From positions 1 through 43,778 of the forward strand of contig CAYJLW010000030.1 of NCBI GenBank assembly GCA_964370965.1: a stretch of DNA of 43,778 nt, written 5' to 3'. A program made the translations under genes and the position numbers. This document shows positions 16,766 to 23,826 of this stretch, in pieces. The DNA comes from CAYJLW01 sp964370965. GTDB lineage: Bacteria; Actinomycetota; Acidimicrobiia; UBA2766. The notes under the pieces were generated by a model. That model was not told the origin of the DNA. It saw nothing but the letters and a program-made list of their open reading frames with translations, and did not search any database. Position 1 is the first letter of the stretch; every line of letters starts with the position of its first letter.

Positions 16766-16844
16766 AGTGTGACAGCCTCCCCCTGAGCCCCACCTGAACG
16801 GGCCCGCGGCGTTCAGCGGAGGTTCAGGCGGGGCGGGCCACCCT
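16766..16844. promoter_or_regulatory. Divergent two-sided operator/promoter of the two-component system
   Basis: Facing right, GTTCAG occurs at 16811 and 16822, exactly 11 bases apart, followed after 11 bases by CACCCT (16839-16844) as -10 element. Facing left, on the minus strand, GTTCAG (16799-16794) and GCTCAG (16788-16783) are also 11 bases apart and are followed after 11 bases by CACACT (16771-16766). Eleven-base phased direct repeats taking the place of the -35 box are the known pattern for activators of the OmpR/PhoB family. The adjacent gene encodes such a regulator. I infer autoactivation and activation of the lipoprotein. Confidence 0.7.
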
Positions 16845-16899
16845 GGGACAACGCACGGAGATCGGCGATCATGGGTCGAGGACAGGCGGACATGACGAC

Positions 16900-17577
16900 A
16901 TGAGAGTGCTGGTCGTCGAGGACGAGAAGAAGGTCGCCCTGGCCGTGAAGCGCGGCCTGGAAGCGGAGGGCTTCGCGGTGGACGTCTCCCACGACGGCGT
17001 CGAGGGCCTCTGGATGGCGACCGAGCACCGCTACGACGTCGTCGTCCTCGACATCATGCTGCCGGGCATGAACGGATACCGGGTCTGTGCCTCCCTGCGG
17101 GCGGAGGGGAACTGGACGCCGGTGTTGATGCTCACGGCCAAGGACGGCGAGTTCGACGAAGCCGAGGCGCTCGACACGGGCGCCGACGACTACCTCACGA
17201 AGCCCTTCTCCTTCGTGGTCCTCGCCGCCCGGGTCCGGGCCCTCCTGCGGCGGGGTCGGAGCCGGGTGCCCGCCCCCGTTGCCGCCGGGGACCTCCGCGT
17301 CGACCGCGCCCGGCGACGCTGCTGGCGAGGCGAGACGGAAGTCCGGCTCACGGCCCGCGAGTTCGCCGTGCTGGAGTACCTCATCCGGCGGGTGGACGAG
17401 GTCGTCCCGAAGCGCGACATCCTCGAGGGTGTCTGGGACGGCGACTTCGAGGGGGACCCCAACATCGTCGAGGTCTACGTGCGGCATCTGCGCGCGAAGC
17501 TGGACGAGCCGTTCGGGCGCCGCGCCATCGAGACGGTCAGGGGTGGCGGGTACCGCCTGGCCGCGGACGGGGGCTGA
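16900..17577 (+). CDS. OmpR-family response regulator
   Basis: This 225-residue protein has a receiver domain with acidic pocket VVEDE, phosphoacceptor D51 in VVVLDIMLPG, the switch threonine in LMLTAKDG and the conserved lysine in YLTKPFSF. It is followed by an OmpR/PhoB winged-helix DNA-binding domain (residues 130-222) with AREFAVLEYLIRR and PNIVEVYVRHLRAKLD. It acts in the cytoplasm as the output of the histidine kinase encoded two bases downstream. The upstream region carries a tandem GTTCAG operator placed as expected for self-activation. Its signal is unknown. Confidence 0.96.
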   Translation: MRVLVVEDEKKVALAVKRGLEAEGFAVDVSHDGVEGLWMATEHRYDVVVLDIMLPGMNGYRVCASLRAEGNWTPVLMLTAKDGEFDEAEALDTGADDYLTKPFSFVVLAARVRALLRRGRSRVPAPVAAGDLRVDRARRRCWRGETEVRLTAREFAVLEYLIRRVDEVVPKRDILEGVWDGDFEGDPNIVEVYVRHLRAKLDEPFGRRAIETVRGGGYRLAADGG

Positions 17578-17579
17578 AG

Positions 17580-19013
17580 GTGCCAGGCGACCTCGGGGGG
17601 CCGCTCGGGCCCTGTACCCCGCTCGGGGGGCCGCTCGGGCCCTGGGGTCGCAGCCTGGGCAGTGCCCGGTTCCGGATCACGTCCGTCACGACCGTCGTGG
17701 TCGCCGTCGTTCTCGCCGCCACGGCCGTCGCCGTGGTGCTCGGGCAACGCCGCGCCCTCACCGACGCGGTCGACGCCCGGGTCCGCCAGCGGGCCGGGGA
17801 CGTCGTCGCCCTCCTCGACGGGGGAACGGTCCCGGCCGCCCTGAACGTGGGGGAACGGGACGGGGAGCTCGTGCAGCTCGTCACGCCCGGCGGCGACGTC
17901 GTGGCCGCCGGCACCAACCTGCACGGGGCGCCGCCCGTGGCGGGGCCGCCTCCGCGGGGTGAACGCCAGGAGCTCCGTACCGTCGTGGGGCTGGCCGTGG
18001 ACAGGGAACCGTTCCGTCTCCTGTCGCGCAGCGTCGATGCCGCGGGGAAGCGCTACGTGCTCCACGTGGGCGAGGACCTCGACGACGTGGGCGAGAGCGT
18101 CTCGGCGCTCGTCGCATCTCTCGCTGTCGTGTTCCCGGTCGTTCTCGGCGTCGTGGCGGTCATCGTATGGCTCGTCGTGGGCCGGGCCCTGCGTCCCGTC
18201 GAGGAGATCCGGGCCGAGGTGGCCGACATCGGGGGCGCCGAACCGGACCGGAGGGTCCCCGACCCCGGGACCGACGACGAGATCGGCCGCCTCGCTCGCA
18301 CCATGAACGCGATGCTCGACCGTGTCGCCGACGCCCGTCGGCGCCAGGAGCGCTTCGCCGCCGACGCCGCCCACGAGCTCCGCAGCCCCCTCACCGCCAT
18401 GCGATCGGAGCTCGAGGTCGATCTCGCCCACCCCGGGGGCGACCCGGTCGCCACCTGCGGGAGTGCCCTCGAGGAGGTCGTGCGCATGCAGCGCCTCGTC
18501 GAGGATCTCCTCCGCCTCGCCCGCAGCGACGCCGGCGGCGAGGACGTCGCCGCGCACGAGGACGTCGACCTCGACGAGATCGTCCTGGGCGAGGCGGACG
18601 CCGTACGGAGTCGCGGCGGGCTCACCGTGGACACACGGGGGGTGTCGGGCGCACAGGTGAGAGGGGACGCGGAGCACCTCCGCCGGGCGGTGCGCAACGT
18701 GCTCGACAACGCCGCCCGCCACGCGGCGTCCCGGGTGAGCCTGAGCCTGATCGAGACCGAAGGAGGCGTCGAGCTCGCGGTGGCCGACGACGGTCCGGGG
18801 GTCCCGGCCGGCGCCCACGACCTCGTCTTCGAGCGCTTCGCCCGGGCGGACGAGGCCCGGGACCGGGACGGCGGGGGCGCCGGCCTCGGCCTCGCGATCG
18901 CCCGGGACGTCGTCACCCGCCACGGTGGCACCATCGCCCTCGATCCCAGCGCCAACGGCGGCGCGCGCTTTGTGATCCGGCTCCCCCTGGCGAGGCCGGG
19001 GGGTCCGGCCTGA
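17580..19013 (+). CDS. Membrane sensor histidine kinase
   Basis: This 477-residue kinase has a transmembrane helix at about 33-54, an extracytoplasmic domain of about 120 residues, a second helix at 177-200, a HAMP segment, and a HisKA domain with H265 in DAAHELRSPL. The ATPase domain shows the N-box NVLDNAARHA, the G1 box VADDGPGVP and the G2 box GGGAGLGLAIA. It forms an operon with the response regulator (two bases between stop and GTG). The first 22 residues contain an in-frame duplicated element (GGPLGPCTPLGGPLGPW) encoded by a 23-base direct repeat; a later start is possible. The stimulus is unknown; the divergent lipoprotein is the best candidate for its output or cofactor. Confidence 0.95.
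   Translation: MPGDLGGPLGPCTPLGGPLGPWGRSLGSARFRITSVTTVVVAVVLAATAVAVVLGQRRALTDAVDARVRQRAGDVVALLDGGTVPAALNVGERDGELVQLVTPGGDVVAAGTNLHGAPPVAGPPPRGERQELRTVVGLAVDREPFRLLSRSVDAAGKRYVLHVGEDLDDVGESVSALVASLAVVFPVVLGVVAVIVWLVVGRALRPVEEIRAEVADIGGAEPDRRVPDPGTDDEIGRLARTMNAMLDRVADARRRQERFAADAAHELRSPLTAMRSELEVDLAHPGGDPVATCGSALEEVVRMQRLVEDLLRLARSDAGGEDVAAHEDVDLDEIVLGEADAVRSRGGLTVDTRGVSGAQVRGDAEHLRRAVRNVLDNAARHAASRVSLSLIETEGGVELAVADDGPGVPAGAHDLVFERFARADEARDRDGGGAGLGLAIARDVVTRHGGTIALDPSANGGARFVIRLPLARPGGPA
17592..17644 (+). repeat. 23-base direct repeat in the kinase N-terminus
   Basis: CTCGGGGGGCCGCTCGGGCC plus CTG occurs at 17592-17614 and again at 17622-17644, an offset of exactly 30 bases, so the reading frame is kept and 10 residues are duplicated. 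This looks like slipped-strand duplication. Confidence 0.9.
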
Positions 19014-19063
19014 CGGCCGTGTGGCCGGGCCTCGCCGCCGGGATCGTCTTGTGCGCGGGGCGG

Positions 19064-19069
19064 TAGCGT
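19064..19069 (+). promoter_or_regulatory. -10 element of arfB (leaderless)
   Basis: TAGCGT ends 7 bases before the ATG at 19077. The same hexamer precedes the SulP gene at a similar distance. No ribosome-binding site is present. Confidence 0.45.
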
Positions 19070-19076
19070 TGCGGGC

Positions 19077-19499
19077 ATGGACCCGAACTCCCCGAGGGAT
19101 GCCCGCCGCGAGCGACGGTACCGTCCGCCGGAGGCCGAGTTGCAGTGGCGGTTCAGCGCTTCGGGGGGCCCGGGCGGCCAGCACGTGAACACGACGAACA
19201 CCAAGGTCGAACTCGCGTGGGACGTCAGCGCGGCCGACCTCCCGGAGGACGTCCGGGCCCGTCTGCGCCACCGTCTCGGCGACACCGTGACCGTCGTGTG
19301 TTCCGAGACCCGCTCGCAGTGGCGGAACCGGAGGCTCGCCTACGAGAGGCTCTGCGCCCGCATCGACGCCGCCCTCGTCGTCACGCCTCGCCGCGTACCC
19401 ACGAAGACACCCCGGCGGGTGGCCGTGGCCCGCCTCCGGGACAAGGCCCGCCGGGGCGCCACGAAGCGGCTGCGGGGGAAGCCCGACACCGACGCCTGA
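19077..19499 (+). CDS. arfB: Alternative ribosome-rescue factor ArfB (peptidyl-tRNA hydrolase)
   Basis: This 140-residue protein is a codon-independent release factor that frees stalled ribosomes by hydrolysing peptidyl-tRNA. The catalytic GGQ is at residues 33-35 within SASGGPGGQHVNTTNTKVEL, the hallmark of class I release factors. The codon-recognition domains of RF1/RF2 are absent. The Arg/Lys-rich C-terminal tail (about 105-135) matches the extension that ArfB inserts into the empty mRNA channel. The ATG at 19077 fits the -10 element 7 bases upstream. It follows the histidine kinase by 63 bases but seems to be transcribed on its own. A strong hairpin follows the stop. Confidence 0.93.
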   Translation: MDPNSPRDARRERRYRPPEAELQWRFSASGGPGGQHVNTTNTKVELAWDVSAADLPEDVRARLRHRLGDTVTVVCSETRSQWRNRRLAYERLCARIDAALVVTPRRVPTKTPRRVAVARLRDKARRGATKRLRGKPDTDA

Positions 19500-19500
19500 C

Positions 19501-19534
19501 GGGCCGCCCGTGGCGGCGCCTCCCGGGGCGGCCC
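19501..19534 (+). terminator. Hairpin terminator after arfB
   Basis: A perfect 9-base-pair stem GGGCCGCCC/GGGCGGCCC with a 16-base loop starts two bases after the arfB stop. It separates arfB from the promoter of the DUF445 gene. Confidence 0.55.
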
Positions 19535-19541
19535 GGCGGGC

Positions 19542-19570
19542 TTGATACAAGAGACGATTCCTGTCACACT
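19542..19570 (+). promoter_or_regulatory. Promoter of the DUF445-TetR operon
   Basis: TTGATA (19542-19547) and CACACT (19565-19570) are separated by 17 bases, in a clearly AT-richer patch. CACACT is also the -10 element of the lipoprotein promoter at 16766-16771. The predicted start is about 25 bases before the gene. Confidence 0.5.
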
Positions 19571-19602
19571 TCTCACCTCCACGGTCGAGAGAGGTGAGGG
19601 CG

Positions 19603-20817
19603 TTGGGGACAGGACTCGTATTCGTCGTCATCCCACTGGTGGCCGCAGCCATCGGTCTCACGACGAAGTGGGTGGCGATCAAGCTCGTCTTCCACCCGGA
19701 ACGCTGGATCGGGATCGGCCCCGTGGGCTGGCAGGGCATCGTGCAGCGGCGCTCACCGAAGTTCGCGGCCGGGATCGCCGACACCGTCCTGCACGCCGGC
19801 CTCAGCGTTGAGACCCTCGTCGACCGAGTGGACCCCGAAGAGGTCGCCGCCGTCCTCGGCCCCGCCGTCGACGAGGAGGCGCCCACCCTCGTGCCCGAGC
19901 TCGTCGAGGCCGTCCGTCCCGGGCTCTGGGAGGAGATGGCGCCTGCCGCCCGGGACGCCGTCACCGCGCAGCTCCGCACCGAGGGTCGCCGCCTCGCCGC
20001 CACCCTCGTGACCGAGCTGAAGCCCGTGCTCGCCGGCGTCCTCGACGTGAAGGGGATGATCGTCGCCGAGCTTTCCGGCGAGAACGCCAACCGCCTCGCG
20101 CGTCTCGTGCAACGCGTGGCCGGACGCGAGCTGCGCATCGTGATCGCCTACGGCGGGGTGCTCGGGTTTCTCATGGGGCTCGTGGGAGCGGCGGGCTACA
20201 CCCTCCTCGAGCGCTGGTGGCTGATGCCCTTCGTAGGCGCCCTCGACGGCCTCGTGAACAACTGGCTGGCGATCCAGATGATCTTCCGGCCCCGGGAACG
20301 CACGCGCTACCTCGGGATCTTCCCGTACCAGGGCCTTTTCCACGTCCGCCAGGAGGAGATCTCCCACGAGTACGCCGGGATGCTCGCCGAAGAGGTCCTC
20401 ACGCCCGAGACCATCCTCGCCCACCTCGCCGCCAGCCCCGACGCGCATCGCCTCTACCGGGTCGGGCTCGTCACCCTGGAGCGGGAGCTCGAGACGCAGC
20501 TCGGCCTCGCCGCCGTCCTCCTCGGGGAGGAGGTCGGCGACGCCGCCCGCGCCCGCGTGTTGGGGGTGCTCGCCCTCCGGCTGCAACGGGCCCTGCCCCG
20601 GGTCCTCCCGGACGCGCAGGCGTACCTGGCGAAACGCCTCGAGGTGGCCGAGACCATGGAGGCGGCCCTCCTCGCCATGCCCCCGGAGGAGTTCGAGAAG
20701 GTCCTGCGGAGCATCTTCACCGAGGACGAGAAGACCATCATCATCGTGGGCGGTGCTCTCGGGGGCCTCATCGGCCTCGGTCAGGCCGCCGTCGTCCTCG
20801 CCCTCACGGCGACATGA
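19603..20817 (+). CDS. DUF445 family membrane protein
   Basis: This protein of about 404 residues belongs to the DUF445 (YheB/YjiN-like) family of membrane proteins of unknown function. An N-terminal helix (FVVIPLVAAAIGLTTKWVAIKLVF) leads into the family motif AIKLVFHPE; the same kind of motif recurs in the middle as NNWLAIQMIFRP after a second hydrophobic stretch. A third helix closes the protein. This duplicated arrangement is normal for the family. I chose the TTG at 19603 because GAGGTGA lies 5 bases upstream; a GTG at 19594 is the alternative. The stop overlaps the TetR start (ATGA), so the two are co-transcribed. Confidence 0.88.
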   Translation: MGTGLVFVVIPLVAAAIGLTTKWVAIKLVFHPERWIGIGPVGWQGIVQRRSPKFAAGIADTVLHAGLSVETLVDRVDPEEVAAVLGPAVDEEAPTLVPELVEAVRPGLWEEMAPAARDAVTAQLRTEGRRLAATLVTELKPVLAGVLDVKGMIVAELSGENANRLARLVQRVAGRELRIVIAYGGVLGFLMGLVGAAGYTLLERWWLMPFVGALDGLVNNWLAIQMIFRPRERTRYLGIFPYQGLFHVRQEEISHEYAGMLAEEVLTPETILAHLAASPDAHRLYRVGLVTLERELETQLGLAAVLLGEEVGDAARARVLGVLALRLQRALPRVLPDAQAYLAKRLEVAETMEAALLAMPPEEFEKVLRSIFTEDEKTIIIVGGALGGLIGLGQAAVVLALTAT

Positions 20818-21419
20818 GCCCCGGTACGACGACGCCGCAGCCCGCCGTCGCGGACACTCGCCGGCGGATCCTCGACGCCGCCGAGGCCTGCTTCGAGCGT
20901 TTCGGCGTCCCCAAGACCACCGTGGAGGACGTCGCCTCCGTCGCCGGCCTCTCCCGGGCGACGCTGTACCGCTACTTCGCCGGCGGTCGGGACGAGGTCG
21001 TCCTCGGCGTCCTCGCCCGGGGAGCGGCGGCGCAGTTCGAGCGCCTGCGCGGCGTGGTCGAGGCCCAGCCCGTCTTCGCCGACGGAATCGTCGAGGGGGT
21101 CGTCGCGGCTCTGCGCCGGATCCGGGAGGACGCCAACCTCGGTCTCCTCTTCTCCCCCGAGGCGGTGGGCTACACGAGCACGATCGCGGGGGCCTCCGCC
21201 TTGATCTACGAGACGACGGCGGGCTTCATCACCCCGCTGTTGGAGGAGGCCCGCGACCGGGGCGAGGTGCCTGCGGACCTCGACCCGGCCGAGGCAGCCG
21301 AGTGGACGGTGCGCGTGCTGCTCTCCCTGGTCACGTTCCGGGGCCCGCGGGAGCGGAGCGAGGACGAGATCCGCGAGCTCCTGCGGCGCTACTTCGTCCC
21401 GGCCTTCGTCTCCCGCTGA
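20814..21419 (+). CDS. TetR-family transcriptional regulator
   Basis: This 201-residue regulator has the TetR N-terminal three-helix DNA-binding domain: ILDAAEACFERFGVPKTTVE, then DVASVAGLSRATLYRYFAGG (about residues 18-62). The C-terminal ligand-binding domain is variable and gives no hint of the ligand. It is translationally coupled to the DUF445 membrane protein by an ATGA overlap and probably controls that operon from the promoter at 19542-19570. I see no obvious palindromic operator there. Confidence 0.92.
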   Translation: MSPGTTTPQPAVADTRRRILDAAEACFERFGVPKTTVEDVASVAGLSRATLYRYFAGGRDEVVLGVLARGAAAQFERLRGVVEAQPVFADGIVEGVVAALRRIREDANLGLLFSPEAVGYTSTIAGASALIYETTAGFITPLLEEARDRGEVPADLDPAEAAEWTVRVLLSLVTFRGPRERSEDEIRELLRRYFVPAFVSR

Positions 21420-21430
21420 CCGGAGCGGGT

Positions 21431-21444
21431 ACGGCCGCAGCCGT
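21431..21444. terminator. Small hairpin between convergent genes
   Basis: ACGGC-CGCA-GCCGT forms a 5-base-pair stem with a 4-base loop between the TetR stop and the stop of the phosphodiesterase gene. It is short but well placed for a bidirectional terminator. Confidence 0.3.
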
Positions 21445-21451
21445 CGCCCGG

Positions 21452-22834
21452 CTACGCCGCCGACCAGTGGAAGCGGACTGCGACGGGATCGTGGTCCGAG
21501 AGGGGTTCGCCGCCGGGCGTCTGGAAGGTGGTCGCCGGTACGGTGCGGGTGAGGGGTTCCAAGGTGAGGGTGGCGCTGTTGCGGAAGGCGAAACGGTCGA
21601 CACGTCCGGCGTCAGCGCCGCAGTCGAGGACGTCGCACACGTCGACGAGGCCGGTGGCGTCGAGGAGGGACTGCCAGACCGGGGCGTCGTCGGGCCCGTC
21701 GTCGAGGTTCGTGTCGCCCCCGAGGACGACGGCGTGGCCGCCGGAGTGCGCCCCGACGTAGGCGGCGAGCTGGTCCATGTTCGACTGGCGGGCGGCGACG
21801 TCGGGTGGCCCGCCGCCCGCATCGGCGTGCAGGTCGTAGACGTCCACGGTGACGCCGTTCGCGAGATGCACCGTGGCGACGGCGAAACCCTTGTTCGCCA
21901 GGCAGTCCGACGCCCCGTCGAGCACACCGGCGCAGACGTCCCAGCGGACCCGGGTGACGTGGGAGAAGGGGAGTCGGGAGAGACCTTCGAGGCCGTCGTT
22001 CGCCCATGCGGTGGGCCGGGTCGGGTCCCGGAGTTGGGGCGGGGTCCCGGGCACGGAGACGTAGGGGTGGTCGCTGCCGGCGGCGACGAGGTCCTGGTAG
22101 AACTCGAAGTCCTCTTGGAGGAGGACGACGTCGTAGCCGTTCAGGAGGGGCCCGATGAGCGGCGAGTGCGTGGCCGGGTGGGACGAGGAGATCCCCTCGG
22201 GCAGGCCGGCCACGTTGTAGGTGAGGGCGTCGAAGTCGCCCTCGGCGGCGACCGGGGCGCAGGCGTCGAGGTCCGGGCCGGGGCTCCCGGGCAGAGCCAC
22301 GGCGCAGGGGTCGACGACGTCCGGCGGCGACGCCGAGTCGGTGATCTCCCACTGCAGGGCATAGGGGTGCAGGGCCACGAAGGCCCATATGCGCATCCAG
22401 TTCATGGATCCGCCGGCACCGCCGGGGCTGTGCGGACGGATCTCGCCGAAGACCACCGGAGTTCGGACGTCGACACCGGAGGCGGGGTCGAGCACGGTGA
22501 CGTGGCCGAAGGCGACCGGGAACCATGCGAGGGAGACGAGGTCGACGCGGATGCGGGCCCAGCCCGCTCGCGCGCCCGGGACGACCGCCTCGCCCCGGAC
22601 CGACTGCACGGAGCCGAAGAGGCCGGTCGTGACGGCGAAGGACCCCGCCGGTGCCCGGCCGCTCACGGCGTAGCCGTAGTCCCCGCCCAGACTGAGGCTG
22701 ACCTGTTGTGACGACGGCGGCGAGGGTGCCGGCGTCGTGGCGCGTGCGGCGGGTGTGACGCACGCCGCGAATCCCAGCGTGGCCGCAGTTGCCCATGCCA
22801 GGACGCGGACGCGTCCCGGACGTGTCGTGGCCAT
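21452..22834 (-). CDS. Secreted endonuclease/exonuclease/phosphatase-fold enzyme, sphingomyelinase-like
   Basis: This 460-residue exported protein has a signal peptide (cleavage probably after ARA near residue 32; FAAC at 22-25 is a weak lipobox). An N-terminal beta-rich domain of about 150 residues is followed by an EEP-fold catalytic domain (about 200-460). Active-site positions are N207 in LTYNVAGLP, E241 in VVLLQEDFEF, the histidine of YDLHADAG, the aspartate/asparagine of GGDTNLDDG and the C-terminal LSDHDPVAV. The order and spacing resemble bacterial neutral sphingomyelinase/phospholipase C enzymes rather than DNases. It would cleave a phosphodiester outside the cell with a metal cofactor. 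An ATG at 22834 with GGGAG upstream is the likely start. I do not recognise the N-terminal domain. Confidence 0.87.
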   Translation of the reverse strand: MATTRPGRVRVLAWATAATLGFAACVTPAARATTPAPSPPSSQQVSLSLGGDYGYAVSGRAPAGSFAVTTGLFGSVQSVRGEAVVPGARAGWARIRVDLVSLAWFPVAFGHVTVLDPASGVDVRTPVVFGEIRPHSPGGAGGSMNWMRIWAFVALHPYALQWEITDSASPPDVVDPCAVALPGSPGPDLDACAPVAAEGDFDALTYNVAGLPEGISSSHPATHSPLIGPLLNGYDVVLLQEDFEFYQDLVAAGSDHPYVSVPGTPPQLRDPTRPTAWANDGLEGLSRLPFSHVTRVRWDVCAGVLDGASDCLANKGFAVATVHLANGVTVDVYDLHADAGGGPPDVAARQSNMDQLAAYVGAHSGGHAVVLGGDTNLDDGPDDAPVWQSLLDATGLVDVCDVLDCGADAGRVDRFAFRNSATLTLEPLTRTVPATTFQTPGGEPLSDHDPVAVRFHWSAA

Positions 22835-22946
22835 CTGCCGCTCCCGACGTTGCCCGGCGGAGAGCGTGCCGGCCGGGCGGCTCGTGCGCCCGGGGGCGCT
22901 CCCCGGATATGGGTTTCGGGGCGTCGGCGGGTGTTCCCTGCCCACG

Positions 22947-23690
22947 TCAGCACATCGTGAGGCCGCCGTTGACCGAGATGGTCTGGCCGGTGACGTACGC
23001 GGCGTCGGGGCCGGCAAGGAAGGTGACCATGGCGGCGACCTCCTCGGGACGACCCACGCGTCGCATCGGGATCGCCCGCGTGAGGGCTTCGAGGAGCTTC
23101 GGGTTGCCCCCGCCCACCTGGGCGAGGAGGGCGGTGTCGGTGGGGCCGGGGCAGACGCAGTTCACGGTGAGGCCGTGGCGGGCGGTCTCGCGGGCCAGGG
23201 TCTTGGTGAAGGCGATGACGCCGCCCTTCGTGGCCGAGTAGACCGCTTCGCCCGATGACCCCACGCGCCCGGCGTCCGAGCCGATGTTCACGATGCGGCC
23301 CTTGCCCCGCTCGATCATGGTGTCGAGCACGGCCCGGCAGCAGACGATCGTCCCCTTGAGGTTCACGGTGAGGAGGCGGTCCCAGGCTGCCTCCTCGCTC
23401 TCCACGAAGGGGCCGACGACGTCGATTCCGGCGTTGTTCACGAGAACCTCGACGGGGCCCAGGCGGGCGGCGATCTCAGCGACGGCGACCGCGGCGGCGG
23501 CGGTGTCGGAGACGTCGAGGGTGACCGGCATCGTCGCCGTTCCGGCGGCGAGGTCGCCGGCCGTCGCGGCGGCGGCCTCGGCATCGACGTCACATACGGC
23601 CACGGCGAAGCCGGCAGCCGAGAGCCGGGCGGCGACGGCGGCGCCGATGCCGCGGCCGCCGCCCGTGACCATGGCGACAGGAGCGTTCAC
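22947..23690 (-). CDS. SDR oxidoreductase, BadH-like (2-hydroxycyclohexanecarboxyl-CoA dehydrogenase type)
   Basis: This 247-residue short-chain dehydrogenase has the NAD-binding motif TGGGRGIG (residues 9-16), NNAG, and the catalytic set S138, Y151 and K155. The segment SDAGRVGSSGEAVYSATKGG, the following CVCPGPTDTALLAQV and the C-terminal SVNGGLTM closely recall BadH, the 2-hydroxycyclohexane-1-carboxyl-CoA dehydrogenase of anaerobic benzoate/cyclohexanecarboxylate degradation. This is memory of motifs, not an alignment. The GTG start lies 7 bases after a TACACT element, predicting a leaderless mRNA. It is divergent from the corrinoid methyltransferase genes, so the two units may share regulation and a pathway. 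Confidence 0.85.
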   Translation of the reverse strand: MNAPVAMVTGGGRGIGAAVAARLSAAGFAVAVCDVDAEAAAATAGDLAAGTATMPVTLDVSDTAAAAVAVAEIAARLGPVEVLVNNAGIDVVGPFVESEEAAWDRLLTVNLKGTIVCCRAVLDTMIERGKGRIVNIGSDAGRVGSSGEAVYSATKGGVIAFTKTLARETARHGLTVNCVCPGPTDTALLAQVGGGNPKLLEALTRAIPMRRVGRPEEVAAMVTFLAGPDAAYVTGQTISVNGGLTMC

Positions 23691-23697
23691 GGAGCGC

Positions 23698-23703
23698 AGT
23701 GTA
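23698..23703 (-). promoter_or_regulatory. -10 element of the SDR gene (leaderless)
   Basis: TACACT on the minus strand ends 7 bases before the GTG at 23690. On the other strand, TACCAT at 23762-23767 is a possible -10 element for the methyltransferase operon, 59 bases before its start. Confidence 0.45.
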
Positions 23704-23826
23704 GGAGCCCGGGCCGGGCGGGCAGGGCCCGGGGGTTGCGGCCGTCGCCGGGCGCGACCCGTACCATGGGCGCCCGGAAGCGGCGGCCCGGCGGCGACCG
23801 GGGGAGGATGTCGCCGGACCGCCGGT

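Noticed and set aside
17475..20138. 887-codon minus-strand frame opposite the histidine kinase, arfB and DUF445 genes
   Set aside because: It has shadow composition and no motifs, while the plus-strand genes carry all the expected catalytic motifs.
22947..23690. Generic 3-oxoacyl-ACP reductase (FabG) call for the SDR
   Set aside because: The GSSGEAVY...CPGPTDTALLAQV pattern fits BadH-type dehydrogenases better than FabG, and no fatty-acid synthesis genes are adjacent.
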